Assembly: GCA_000149265.1 (NCBI GenBank)
Contig: CH002886.1
Span: forward strand, 999,504-1,063,503
Length of the DNA: 64,000 bases
Direction of reading: 5' to 3'
From: Ciona savignyi
Taxonomy: Eukaryota; Chordata; Ascidiacea; Phlebobranchia; Cionidae
Position numbers and translations under genes: made by a program
Shown here: positions 46,576 through 58,771 of the stretch, piece by piece
Layout: every line of letters begins with the position of its first letter
How positions within the stretch are numbered: position 1 is the stretch's first letter
Notes under the pieces: generated by a model
The model's input: the letters and a program-made list of their open reading frames with translations, nothing else
Database searches by the model: none
Told to the model about the DNA's origin: nothing

Positions 46576-47490
46576 CTAACATTCACCAAATCTAATCAAA
46601 TTTGAAGCAGCTATTTTTTAGAAAAATAACGTTTTGGTTTTTACAGTCTCAGGAGAATTCTCTAGAATTTATCACCCAAAATATTTGTTTCTGTATATCT
46701 AACCCATTTTGTGTAACAAATAATAAAGTTTAATTGCGTTTCCATTGCCCCTTTTGGTAGATGCCGTGGCAACATGCGATGCCTGTCATAATCATGATTT
46801 AGGAACATATCTATGTTTTTAAGGGAATTAACCTCAGTAAATTTTTTTTTTCTTTTAATTGGCACAGAAGGGGCTAACGAACATTTTACCAAATCTGAAT
46901 AAAATTGGAGCAGCCGTTCAAGTGCCATGCTGAAAAAAATCAAAATTTTAGAAAGAATACCATTTTGGTTTTGATCTTCCCAAGGATATTCCCCTGGATT
47001 TACCAATCACAATTTTGGTTTTTGCTAATCTATATATACCAAGTTTTCCAAAATATGACAAAGTTTTATTGCGATTCCATTACACCTTCTGCTAGATGTC
47101 GGAGCGACATAGGCCTACCATGTCTGTCGTAATCATGATTTGAGGACAAACTGTTATTTTTAGGGTATATCCTCGGTATTTTTTTAAAAAGTTAAATCAG
47201 CGGCTAATACATTTACATTCTACCAAATCTAATTCAAATTAGAGAAGCCGTTCATGCGCTATGCCCGAAAAAGCTATTTTTTTAGAAAAAATACAGTTTT
47301 GGTTTTTAACGTAGGCTACCAGGGGAATTCCCCGGGATTTATTACCCAACATTTTTTGGTTTCTGTATTTTTACACCATGTTGTCTTACAAATGACAAAG
47401 TTTCCTTACGACTTTATTACCCCTTCTTGTAGATGTTGTCTGTTACAATCGTAATTTAGGAACATATCTTTATTTTTAGAGTATTATTCC
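46576..47490. repeat. three diverged tandem copies of a ~310-bp unit
   Basis: Units begin near 46576, 46874 and 47203. Each repeats in the same order: an ACCAAATCTAA-like start, a TTAGAAAAA stretch, TTTTGGTTTT, an AATTC/ATTCCCC..GGATTTA block, a GACAAAGTTT-like block, CCCCTTCTGTAGATG-like, ATCATGATTTAGGA-like and a T-rich end. Spacing is about 298 and 329 bases. There is no long open frame and no tRNA-like head, so this is not one of the SINE families. Confidence 0.7.
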
Positions 47491-47528
47491 AAATGGGACC
47501 CATAACTAGGAAAACAGACAGTTTAGTC

Positions 47529-47815
47529 TGGTGTTTTATTCCGTCCCCCTTTCAGCCAAAGGTTGCATGTTTAAAATTGGCCGCTAGAGCTAGTCGGTTG
47601 TGTCCTTGGGCAAATCACTTAACTAACATTCCCTGAACCAGAGGATTAATGGGTTCTAACAAATGGAAGGAACGTCTGAATCATACACAACACACTGCAA
47701 TACCTCCGGTAACCCGACGGTGGACACGAGGTGATTTGACGATTGCGCGTGTGTTAACCCACTGGGTTTTCCCATTTACGGGGATAAACATAACTATCCT
47801 ATTCTATCCTAAAAG
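47529..47815 (+). repeat. tRNA-derived SINE (family 1) with TATCC-type tail
   Basis: The head is degraded, but it has AGCTAGTCGGTTGTGTCCTT, CACACTGCAATACCTCCGGT and a tail ACTATCCTATTCTATCCT. It follows directly on the third tandem repeat. Confidence 0.75.
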
Positions 47816-48377
47816 AAGAAATTTTACACACCCCCATTTTCCCCGAGAAAATCCTTAAAATATCACATATGTGTATACTACGTATATATATTATGCACTA
47901 TTACCAGGTATATAGCAAATTTAGGTTAAATCACGCCAGAGAAACTTTTATCAGACACGAATATACGCACGATGAATATTTTCCCACATTTTTGTAGCCA
48001 ATAGCTTAGAATTGAAATGGATAATTCACTTTAAATGTTAGTACTTTAAGATATAACAAAAGTGATTATGTATAACCATGGAATATGGAACAGTGGGTTT
48101 TTGCATGAAACACAGCGTCCAGTCAAAATGGGGCTTAAATGGTTGTAATTAATACTTTTTGGGATTGCTGATTGTTTAAAACAGTTTAACCTACTAAATT
48201 AAAGTAGTTTTAACTTTATTAATTTGATAAAATTCGTGCATTTAATACAGTAAAGCATAAGTATATGGGCAACAGCTTAACTAACTGTTGCAGCCAACGT
48301 AATACAAGCAGCGGAAAGTCAAACTGCTACAATTTTGAACGGGATAGCGGGACCGGCGGACACGTGTGTAATATAGA

Positions 48378-48518
48378 AATCACTGCAACAGCACACTATA
48401 CAATGTCTCCGGCAATCCGGTGGTGAACATAAGATATTTTAACATTTGTGTAATATAAAACCGCTTTCGTTTTTTTTTTATTCATGGGGATAAAACATGA
48501 ATATCATATCCTATCCTG
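48378..48518 (+). repeat. SINE family 1, 3' fragment
   Basis: Only the 3' half is present: ACACTATACAATGTCTCCGG, GCAATCCGGTGGTGAAC and the tail ATGAATATCATATCCTATCC. Confidence 0.55.
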
Positions 48519-49059
48519 TTTATAAAAAATTACACTCTTTTTGTATTTTGAGAGACCGGTTAGCATACATCCGACAAAAAACATTCCGAAAGAACATTAT
48601 TTGTATTCTTTGGTCTGTCAAAAGTTTTCCTTGTTGATTCACGCCATAATTAATTGCTACTGCATATATAACACATATTAGCTATAACGTCAAAAGGTTT
48701 TTACCTTAATTGGGTCTTATCTTAGTGTTTATATGACTCGATAAAACAGTCGGATTTATGGTTTAAGTGAAGTTGTGTTTTAGGAATTTTACCCAAAAAC
48801 TTTTGAAGATGTGCATGTGACTTTCGTGTCTTTTTATGTTTAGAAATTCCCAATTTATTTCATTTATTTTAAATATAGACGTTTTATCAATTATGTCTTA
48901 TTTTTGTAGCGTAAGATAGAAAGCTCTTGCCCGTTCGTGTTTCCCTTCAGCCTATTTAAGAGTTAAGTAAGTTTATTGAAACCTTTCTTTATTTTTATTT
49001 ATTAGTCGTAATTTTTGTGTGCAAAACATGCTGGCCAAATATTGTTTTTTTATAAGAAC

Positions 49060-49155
49060 TTGCCCAAGGACACAGCCGACTAGCTAGCGATCAGTTTCGA
49101 ACCTGCTACCTTTCGGTTGAAATGCGTCGCGCTAAACCAAAAGACTAACCGGTTG
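49060..49155 (-). repeat. SINE family 1, 5' head fragment, reverse orientation
   Basis: It contains GCCCAAGGACACAGCCGACT, GATCAGTTTCGAACCTGC and the complement of the A-box head ending at ACCAAAAGACTAACCGG. The 3' body is absent. Confidence 0.55.
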
Positions 49156-49307
49156 TTCAAATTATCACACGGGCAAAGATTTATGTCAGTCAGACTGACC
49201 AGTTTCGCACCTTAAATACATCAGCTTAAAGGTAAAGTACTAACCACCAAGTTATTCGGTCGGATTCTGAATCTAGATTTAACTTACAGTGAATGTTTTC
49301 TGGTCAA

Positions 49308-49415
49308 ATAGCTTGGTGGGTTTGTGCGTCGCCATGTATTCAGACTATTACCCGTGTGATTACGCTCTGTGTGTTTCCCATTCACGGGGATTAAATGAAT
49401 ATACTTCCATTCCCG
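49308..49415 (+). repeat. SINE family 1 copy with an internal deletion
   Basis: A head (AGCTTGGTGGGTTTGTGCGT) is joined almost directly to the 3' end (TTCCCATTCACGGGGATTAA). About 180 bases of body are missing. Confidence 0.5.
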
Positions 49416-51020
49416 AGCAAAGTGATTTAGATTATCTTATTATATTATCACCACTTTCTTCTTTTAAAATGGCCATGAAGTCTTTGAATTTTAAAAGCCA
49501 GCTAGGCCCCCTCTTATAGTACCGTGTCGCCCTTTACCCCCAACCTTCAAGTTTCTACTTATGTTAATATTTTTAAAAACTATACTAAAACTGCATCATT
49601 GTTCTGGATGGTATTTTATAACACGTAACTGTCATCCACCTTATCGCCCATTTAATCTACGTTTTTAGCCACAAGTGGAATTTCATATTAGGGTTTTTTT
49701 CCACTTTAACCTCAAAAGCTGGATTACCCATTACTACTGGGTCACGCTTTAGTGGTTATTTATTTTAAAGATTTTTATTTGGTTTACATTAAATTAATTG
49801 ATTTTGCAAATCGTACTGTTATTATTTTCCCTATTTAGGTTTAACGGACACGTCTGTTTTTTATGTTATATCACGTGTACGTAGCTGACGTGTTACAAAG
49901 TGCAAAAAAATTTATCTTTAGAAATTCATATAAATCTTCTTCCGTTACCAATATTTTTCACTTCCATGTGCCAACTGCTAAGGCAATTACGTTTTAACAG
50001 GATTAAGAAATAGCACAGCATTGGGAAGAGTGGATGTAATATTATGTTTACATAATACGAAATGTATATAAATGCTCTCCTACCACGATAGCGAGGGGGA
50101 CTTTTATTTACGTCTATCCTACTATCATTAATATATGTACATGTTATAATATACCAGGAGTATTATATATGTTGCCACTCTTGAAAATTGTACAACTTAC
50201 CAGAATCCAGTGGGGTAAAGCGATACTTTTATATGGAATAACTGAAATAACACACCGGATTAGTACTTGCTAGCTGGTTTTAAACATACAGCCTTTCAGC
50301 TAATAGAATCTACCGCCTGAATTGCCCACATGTGCAGATATTTATGACTGGGTCGGACTAAATGCTGAATTATAACTGTTTGGTTTAACATACAATTTAA
50401 TATGGTACGGTACTATTTAATAATATTTATTCCTTTTTTACTGCTCCCATTTAGTATTTAGTCCTGCTGCTACCGTTTCGTTAAGAGATACTCTTTTAAT
50501 AAATATTTTATTAAAGCTAAAGTGGCTACTTCACAGATTTATTTAGGTAATGGCTCATTCTGAGAAGATTTCCTAGATTACTTGAAACTTTCTCAGTGTG
50601 ATGTTGCTAATCGCTTTATACAAATGGATAATTATAAAGTTGTGGAGGCGAGTTTGTTAAAGCAGCCCAAATTCAATTTAGAATGTCATCGCTTAATTAT
50701 TAAGACCAGTTTTTTCTTCTTTTAAAGACACTTTATTCATTCAGTTTGGATGAATTGTTTTGATAATAATAACATTGAAACTATAAATTGAATAACCTTA
50801 TAGATCATACTCTACATGTCCTTAATATAACAACCGGTCAGTATTATCTGCCTAGCAGTATAACAGTGTCGTGTATCACATATGGTATATCAAGGATTCG
50901 CAACAACTTGATTTACCACACATATCCGATACTTTGTGCTAAACATATATATAGACATATTGTCAGATACTCTTTCTCCTCCACAATTCAAAAATATATT
51001 TAATCATTTATTAGCGGTGT

Positions 51021-51029
51021 ATTTTGCAG
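51021..51029 (+). promoter_or_regulatory. acceptor-like site just upstream of the POLR2F start
   Basis: ATTTTGCAG lies 38 bases before the POLR2F ATG. In tunicates such sites often receive the spliced leader. No donor or coding exon is seen upstream. This is inference only. Confidence 0.3.
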
Positions 51030-51067
51030 ACTAGTGTAAAAATAGAAACAATTGTATCGGCATCATC

Positions 51068-51451
51068 ATGTCTGATCATGAAGATGATTTTGAAACATTT
51101 GGCGATGATGGAGGTGACTTGGACGATGGAGGGGATGTGAATGAACTTGATAACGTTGAGGATACTGACCAGGGAGTGGAACTAGATACCACCGAAGGGC
51201 GTCAAATTGACCCATCCAAACGCATCACTACCCCTTATTTGACAAAGTACGAGCGTGCCAGAGTGCTTGGGACAAGAGCGTTACAGCTTTCAATGAACGC
51301 GCCAGTAATGGTAGAACTCGAGGGTGAAACGGACCCGTTACAAATTGCTATGAAGGAGTTAAAGGCCAAAAAAATACCGATTGTTATAAGGCGGTACATG
51401 CCAGATGGAAGTTATGAAGATTGGGCTATCGATGAACTTATAATCGAGTAG
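51068..51451 (+). CDS. POLR2F: RNA polymerase I/II/III subunit RPABC2 (RPB6), single exon, 127 aa
   Basis: RPB6 is a small subunit shared by all three nuclear RNA polymerases, where it helps hold the largest subunit together. The protein starts with an acidic stretch (residues 1-45, Asp/Glu/Gly-rich). The conserved core follows: [56 protein letters not shown]. It ends DELIIE. The length matches human POLR2F (127 aa), so the gene is complete. There is no intron in the coding region, unlike the vertebrate gene. The frame is undamaged, which argues for a working gene. AATAAA at 51686-51691 follows the stop by 235 bases. Confidence 0.97.
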   Translation: MSDHEDDFETFGDDGGDLDDGGDVNELDNVEDTDQGVELDTTEGRQIDPSKRITTPYLTKYERARVLGTRALQLSMNAPVMVELEGETDPLQIAMKELKAKKIPIVIRRYMPDGSYEDWAIDELIIE

Positions 51452-51685
51452 TTTATTTTATGAAGTGCAGTAAAGACGTTTGGTTATCGAATCCATTTCT
51501 TTGTTTCGACAAACCAGGGTTATTGTCTCGAGCTTGAATCCCAAGAAGAAGCATTTTTGGTGATGTTCCCCAAAGAACGAGTTGTACAATTTTTATCAAC
51601 CAAAAAATGTCTGTGTAAACTGCGAACATAATAATTGCAACAACTGACACACATCCCTGGTGTTTATATAATATTTATCGATTAA

Positions 51686-51691
51686 AATAAA
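51686..51691 (+). terminator. poly(A) signal of POLR2F
   Basis: AATAAA lies 235 bases past the stop, in an AT-rich 3' UTR. Confidence 0.55.
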
Positions 51692-52664
51692 CTTAGTTAA
51701 GTTGCATGAATAATTTAGCATCAATTACCGGCAGTCTTGTCATTATTATGAAATTATTCAGCATGCTATGACCTTCTTTGTTTGCCAATTGATTTGTAGT
51801 CATAATACTTAAACTTTACTATAAATGCTTAAAAATGAAAATTTGCAGAACTTAGTGTGTAAATTTCACTGCCATTTTAAGACACACAAAAAAACTTAAT
51901 AATCTGTCATTTTAGTTTATTGTATAAATTCAAAAGTATTAATAACTCATTTTAATAGTCCACTAAAATGTTTTTAGTTGTGTTTGTCATATGGTAAAAA
52001 ACATTATAGGTCACAGATTATTTAGCCTGTATAAATCCTGGTTTATTTACTACAATTTTAGAAGTGATTTAACTAAAATTTATTCTTAACTTTTTCTACT
52101 GGTACCGGTATCGTACTTGACATTACATATATATGAGAACAGCATCTAAATCTTCTGATTTGATTGATTACACCTAGCGACGTTAAATTTTAAATGTATA
52201 ACCACAACCCATGATCTTATTTGACTTAACATGTCAGATAATCTCATCTGCAGACTTTATAAGAAAAAGGCAGTGGTTGCAGTCGCCTGGTATTAAATGT
52301 ATAATCTCTCTTCTACCATATGTACTACTGCCATATCAAGTTAGATGCTTAAATTGGCTAAACTGAATTCTAGCTAATTTTTTAACAAATATATTCAAAT
52401 TATATTTGAATATTAAGTTCATTCCAAAAACTAGAATTTTGAATATGATATCATTTCATAAATTGAAAGTGTTTTAGAATATGGTTTCACTAACATCAGT
52501 TTTACATTTGTATGTCATTTATAAGAAAATTATTATGTTTATTTCTTAACAATTATTGTATCAACATGTGGAATCTAAATTACCGATTTATAAAATATCT
52601 TTTACGCTTTCTTTTTGAACAGATTTAGGTAATTTTGGTTTTGAAGTGCAGTGAGTGCTTCAAT
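51692..52664. other. AT-rich spacer after POLR2F
   Basis: No exon is seen. It contains a perfect short inverted repeat at 52391-52413 (10-base arms, 3-base loop). Confidence 0.5.
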
Positions 52665-52802
52665 ATGTCTGAAAAGAAACACAAAGATGGAACGAAAGCT
52701 TTGCATACTGGGGACAACCGTCAAGTTCTTGAAGCACAGAAGTCATCCCAAGCGGGGTCTAATAGAATGGGATTGCAACCTGAAATCGCCAACAGGGTTA
52801 GG
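52665..52802 (+). CDS. candidate first coding exon of an unidentified gene (46 aa)
   Basis: The ATG at 52665 opens 46 codons (start MSEKKHKDGTKALHTG) and ends at a strong donor, AGG|GTGAGT, in phase 0. The peptide is polar and rich in Lys/Gln/Ser, as in a disordered N-terminus. No downstream partner exon is clear for the next 6 kb. The exon at 61663 also begins in phase 0, so this could be an alternative first exon of the gene starting at 58772. I do not recognise the protein. Confidence 0.4.
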
Positions 52803-55437
52803 GTGAGTGTTGAGTGTGTTTTTTTGTGTTTTAAGTGTTTTTTTTGTTATTTGTGTTTAAGATAAAGGGTTTAATTTTATAAGCAAAACATTATTAAACA
52901 CTCTTAATTATGGGTAGTCATTATCAATGAATGGAACACTAGTACTCTGTTGGTAGGAATATTTACATAAAAGAAATTATTCATAGTTTTTCTCAGATAC
53001 CTTTTTATCAAACATTCTTGTGTTGGTGTTGTTTTATCAGATATCTGAAACTAAAAATTTTGTTTGTGCAATATTTTTTCAATTATGTAAGAATCAGTGT
53101 ACATAGACCCTGTTAATGAAAAACTACAGATTAAAGGCAGAACTAGTGAAAAAATTGTTTATACATGTGTGTCTGGAAACAGTGGCAAAAAGTTAAAACT
53201 CGTCTACATTTAAGGGATGAAGTCAGTTTTATACAGATCTATAAAGCTGCAAGTTTCGTTATTAGGTTTCCTCTTTAGTTTGTTTCTTTTTGTTTTAGAA
53301 TTTGTTTTTATACAATTTTTTTATTCCTTTGCTGCTGGTATGATAAAGGTTAGGCAGCCACGACTGTTTTCATTCAAATTTCGCATTTTTCCTTGGAAGT
53401 TATCTAAAGACTTTCATTTATAACTTTTTATTTTGTTTTTATTTCAAAGACCTTTTATCACTTTTGATAATCATATAATTTTTAACTTAGCAAAGTAAAG
53501 GTTCTATATAAGATTGGTAAATAAATTTATATCAGTATATGTGGTCAACACACAAAACATTAATCATTCCACATTTAATGTCAAGATAAACACAAAATCT
53601 TATTCATCAATAATAAAGTTTGCAACGTTCACCTTATTGACAGTTTACGACCGAATAATCAAACTTAAACAAACTATTTTACCGACTTCTCTGCAATCAG
53701 GTTAAAACAACCTTACAGTCTTTATCTTGCTCTGTTTAAAGATAGTTGAATTTTTTTCATAATTTTTGACGTCATGGTGTTTAAAATAATATATCATAAA
53801 TTTAAAATGTTTTCCTGATTGATCATTATTTTATCACTCAATAAAGTTTATGAAGCAACCAATCGTGATTCATATACACCAAAATATACAACCGCAAATA
53901 ACAAGGGCGCGGTGTGGCAGTGTTAACAAAAGACCAACCCTGCGTTACTGTACTTTATGGTGAAACAACACCCTTTTTTTGTTGTTCTACGAGACATTTG
54001 GCATCCATATAATTGCACTTAGTTACACCGTGTAATCAATAAATGCCAGGGAAATATGATAGTCAGTTGTAAACATGTCAGTTACAACTGACAAGCCTCC
54101 ACTAACATGTAAGAAAATGGTTAATCATTATTTTGAGTGGTTTTATCACTTATACGGTGTTTAATGGGTTTAACTACTTTTACTTTTAAATGGGTTATGC
54201 ATTAAAAGCACAATCTCTTAAAAGTCAGTAAATCTCGTGAGGATAATTTGTATACCTTATCCGTTATTTCATTCAGTTTTCATGTATATATTTTACATGA
54301 AGTTTTTATCTAACAATAACGTGACCGTTAAGTCGTCTTACTAGTCGGGTCTATGTATATATTGTAAATATACATTGCAGATTTCAGCTGTATACATTGG
54401 TTAGGCATATAAGCTCATATGTGTCTATTTATTTATGTTGGGATACAGATAATCTTTTCCGTGATATATCACTGTATGGCACATTATAACCAACCACCAT
54501 GATTACAGACGTTCTACTTCACACTCCTGTACTACATACTGTACACCAAGAACTAAATGGCAAACCCAAATAACTAATGTCATTTTAAACTTTGCTTACA
54601 TGTGCATGTAACCATGGTTTATTTTATACACATTTTAAAAAAGTTGTATTTCATGACCCCTCCCATACATTTATGATTAATTTCTCGTTTAATGACAATG
54701 TTTATCAGTACTACTCATTTTTATCCCTGTGGCCAGGTCATTAACTGTTGTTACTTGTGATAACATATGTCAGTTTACCTCATACACACAACTGGGTTTT
54801 TGGAGCAATTGCAGTATTTAGTATGTTTTTTTTTAATTTATTTATATATAACTACCACTATGGGTAATATTTAAATATTTAACCGTATAATTTTTAAGCA
54901 TTTCATTTAATCAGGTATATATAAAATATACAAATATGTGGTAAAAATCGTTCCCATTTAGCTTTCAACAAGTGTTATTGGACTGGACTCGTATGATTAT
55001 AATATTCTATGTGTTTGTGCTTTATAACCAACCAATATGTATAAATGGTATTATCTGTTCAAAGTTTTGATATTATTGTCAGAACCATCAGCTTTTAACC
55101 GTAAGTACGCAATACAGAGCATATAATATACATATTTTATACTTCTGAACGAAAAGCAGTTAAAAGGCGATATCTTGTGCCCTTCTTCAGGGTTGCAATG
55201 TGCTATTACAATATGACTATAATATTGTTTTTATTTTATAGTTTAAGTTATTAACCTACTTTGTTTAAGCGCATATACAACCTACCAAGCAAGCCACTGG
55301 TTTCAATCCTGTAAAAGTCGATGCACTAAAGAGAATTGTTGTGTGGCCGTTTCATACCGACTTTGGTAAACTAAAACTACACGAAACAAAAAAATTATAT
55401 TTGGATGTTTAAAACTGACACAAAACATACTCTGCCA

Positions 55438-55682
55438 TTAGACTGCATAGCTTGGTGGATTGGTGCGTCGCCTTTCAGCCGAAGGGTTTAAAGCAATTGG
55501 TCGCCAGCTGGTCGGTTGTTTTCGTGGACAAGGCACTGAACAAACATTGTCTGAACCCAACAAATTAATGGGTTCTACCAAATAGCTCGGGTAACCCGAC
55601 GGGCGCGATGTGATCTGCCCGTATGTTAACCCCCTTGGTTTTCCCATTCACGAGGATAAACATTAATATCCTCCTCCTATAC
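55438..55682 (+). repeat. tRNA-derived SINE (family 1), slightly shortened
   Basis: The head AGCTTGGTGGATTGGTGCGT resembles the heads at 20703 and 49308. The body has ATTAATGGGTTCTACCAAAT and lacks ~40 bases around the ACACAACACACTGCAA core. The tail is AATATCCTCCTCCTATAC. Confidence 0.7.
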
Positions 55683-55846
55683 GCTTTTTGGGTGTTGCTG
55701 TTTGGAAAATATATTTTTTCAGCTTCGAATTCGTTATTAAAACTCTAAAATATCTATCTGTAATAAGTAATATATAAAAACTTGTATTTAGCACTAAAAG
55801 GTTAAAATTATGATTCCTTTTTAAATCGTTGCTTGTGCGAATTTTA

Positions 55847-56191
55847 TTAGTTGCGGCAACGTGCTCGGTAAATTTTATCCGCTAGATGACGGTGTTCAGT
55901 CATAATGCCGTACCGGTCGCCGTACTGTCTGTGTGACGTCAGAATACCGGCTCCACTGTTAAATGACGGACGGAGGACAACTGTTCCAGATTTGCAGAAA
56001 AATCGATAATTGTCAACGTCACAGAGATATTTTAACCTACGTACATTAGTACGATTTCCTATTTTAAACACATTCCGAAATGTATCAGAACTAGTAAAAA
56101 CGAAAAATAAACGAATAAGAAAGGCTATTTGTGCCGATATTACGTTTCGCAAAAACACATTAGATTTGAAAATAAAGTCACAATAGATCAT
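55847..56191 (-). CDS. candidate small secreted or membrane protein (single exon, 114 aa)
   Basis: This uninterrupted minus-strand frame lies in an otherwise gene-free region. The first ~35 residues include a hydrophobic stretch (AQIAFLIRLFFVF) that could be a signal peptide or anchor. The remainder is basic, with an NRT glycosylation-type site and three further Cys. It ends RARCRN, and AATAAA overlaps the stop codon. No family is recognised. AT-rich DNA can leave frames of this size open by chance, so treat it as a candidate. Confidence 0.25.
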   Translation of the reverse strand: MIYCDFIFKSNVFLRNVISAQIAFLIRLFFVFTSSDTFRNVFKIGNRTNVRRLKYLCDVDNYRFFCKSGTVVLRPSFNSGAGILTSHRQYGDRYGIMTEHRHLADKIYRARCRN

Positions 56192-56713
56192 ATTTTACGA
56201 AAAAAACTGACAGGAAAAGGGAAAGCAGCGAGCAACTGACAGGTTATCCTACAAATATTTTCGTTAAAGCAAAACCGACGTATAAAAAAGAATGCGAAAA
56301 ATACAACAAGCTGATATCGGTAGTTACAAGTGAAATGCATTAAATATTAAATAGCGGAAAACTAGCAATTTTAGAGTTCTTTCTAGCAAAGGCTATATTC
56401 AGAAGGCATTTCGGCATAATGCCACAAGATCCGACCGCATAATGTATGGTACATTACATCAAAGTGGCCACATTTGTTCCACTAAGCATATTACTCATGG
56501 GCACTGAGTTACTCCCGTCATAATTAATCTATTTCTTTAATGCCAATGGAAATCAATTGCATTATGCATTATTATCTGGTATTGCTCCATCAATTTATCC
56601 ATTTGGTTAAGTGAAATGCGTTTTGAACTTCTAGCTTTGAAGCCAATTAGTTGGGCAGTCTGTTCGAAATATATGGTCCGCTGGTCGGCATTACAATAAT
56701 GAGTTTTAGTTCT

Positions 56714-56813
56714 NNNNNNNNNNNNNNNNNNNNNNNNNNNNNNNNNNNNNNNNNNNNNNNNNNNNNNNNNNNNNNNNNNNNNNNNNNNNNNNNNNNNNNN
56801 NNNNNNNNNNNNN
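56714..56813. other. assembly gap (100 N)
   Basis: A run of exactly 100 N, the usual placeholder for a gap of unknown size. Confidence 0.99.
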
Positions 56814-58771
56814 AATATTAACTACTTCAGTCTGCTATTCTTGTCAGTTATTCTAGGAGTACACGGTGTGTTATATTACGGTTTAATCGAGCGTGTAACA
56901 ACTCAAATTTAAATAAATAGCCCTTTGAAACATTTCCCAGGCGTTTGTATTTTGAACGAGCCTATTTTATGCAGTTTAAAAAATAACTGGATAGTGAGTT
57001 AGTTTTGCCGTTGCAACTAAAAAGCTACAGTAAAATTAAACAACTAAGAGCGTCTAATTACGTAGATGTATGTTGGTGTTTAAATGCAAATTATATCCCA
57101 ATCAACCGTATCTTTGTTGTTCATATCACGACCCCTTATTCAGCACAAAACAAGTCAGCGGTGGGAACAACGAATTTAAACTTTAGTTTAGTTCTGAACA
57201 TATTTTTGTTTTAACTTAACATTCAAGTGTTCACATAGGAAATAGTAATAAAAGCAGCAAAGTAACAGTCGGCAAATAATAACCTAGATAAAATATAATA
57301 TTCTGAGAAAATGTATGCTTCAGTAAAATTTAGGAATGCCAGCCAATTGTTCTGTATTCACAGTTCATAGCGCCAAACCCAGTAAGCACTATTTATACTC
57401 ACAGGAAGCAGTTGTAATGCCATACCATGACAGGTTTGTTATCCTACCACACGCGCATGTGTACGGGGCAGAATTGGCCTTAATATTGCAGAGAGCAACT
57501 CCTGACATTGTAGAGCAGGCAATGATATGGAGCTAATATACATACATTAGTCGTACACAATCAAGTTGTAGGAGCATAGGTGTTGTTAGCATACTGCAGA
57601 ATGAGTGGTTTGAAAGACGAGGCGTTGTTGTTTACTCCTTGCAATACTCAACAGTAGCTTAGTATTATAGGCCAGTAAGTGTTATATATATAGTCGTAAC
57701 TCGGGTAGCCTAGATATTATTTATGTATCTAAATGTTTCTTAAGTTCCTTAATTAGACATTCCATATAGAGCTTTGCTGCCAATCGTCTATCACAATACA
57801 AAGCCAAGTAAAAGGGTATTTCAGCTTTCTAAATAGAGTATTAATTTGGCACATTTATACAGTATTTCATTGACCACCACAGGGTTTATATATGCTCCGT
57901 TATTACATACTGCAGTGTATATAGTTCCAATGCAGCATAGGTTATGTAGTTTGTATTTTAGAGCACTGTAAGATGGAGAGTAATCAGTCTCAGATTTAAC
58001 CAACGGCTTGATTAAGTCATGTACCATTATGTTATAATAACACGTGGTATTACGTATTCTTATTGAACGGTAAACTGCACGTAGATTGCTGAACGTTCAA
58101 ACTCTGTCCTGTTTCAATGTAGAACACTTTCCCAGAAATAAAAAGTGTTTGATTCAAGCGTAAAAGAAAGAAAACGGAAAAAATATATATAGATAGATAT
58201 TTCGTAATGTAACTCGATTCTTTTATCACTCTCGCTAGGTAAAGACGGTTTTTAGCTTTGAGCTTCCGCGACCAAACGGCCAAGTATATTTTTACGTAGA
58301 AGAGCTTGATTGGTTTCTTTGAATTTTTGCCTCTCTTTTATTATTGGTAAAGTTTTGTTAATTATTACTCGAATCGTTGGTTTATATTTGTTACTGGCAT
58401 AAACGCACAGTTCACGTGTAGAGGGCAAGTTTTTGGTTAACAATTAAGTAGACTTTTGTTTTGAAATATGTATAAAGTTGTCGCTAGTTTAAATAGTAAG
58501 AATTCGACCAGATGGACAGGTGCTTAACATGGTTAATTTGTGTCGAATTAAATAGGATATCCACTTGTGAAATGGGGCACACAGATACTTTGGTATAGCC
58601 ATCAAGGTTTATTTGTGTACAAATATATGCAATTGACCCTTTAGAAATGTGAAAAAGTGAAGAGAACTCGATTCTATTGATTTACACATTTTTTCTTTGC
58701 AGCTTGTTAGTTAATAGTTAATTAACTTTACCGCAGACATAGTTGCACAGTTACGTGGTAGATTAGTAAAG

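Larger units (their letters stand above)
44795..51067. other. repeat-rich intergenic region between the RRM gene and POLR2F
   Basis: This 6.3 kb has no exon I can support. It holds a promoter-like patch near 45830, three tandem ~310-base repeats (46576-47490), a nearly full SINE (47529-47815) and SINE fragments (48378-48518, 49060-49155, 49308-49415). The rest is AT-rich. The RRM gene's promoter is expected just above 44795 and POLR2F's just below 51067. Confidence 0.5.
52803..58771. other. gene-poor region with a SINE, an assembly gap and a candidate small ORF
   Basis: Nearly 6 kb is mostly AT-rich. It holds a family 1 SINE (55438-55682), a minus-strand open frame (55847-56191, listed separately) and the N run at 56714-56813. 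A 66-codon plus-strand frame at 57336-57536 has no supporting context. The rest may be the first intron of a gene starting at 52665. Confidence 0.45.

Noticed and set aside
46576-47490. Protein-coding exons inside the tandem repeats
   Set aside because: Open frames here fall at different positions in each unit and differ in frame, so no common product is encoded.
52391-52413. Perfect 10-base inverted repeat as a MITE end
   Set aside because: There is only one small hairpin in AT-rich DNA, with no matching distant copy or target duplication seen.
57336-57536. 66-codon frame on the plus strand with protein-like composition
   Set aside because: It has no splice sites, domain or poly(A) context and its length is within chance for this base composition.
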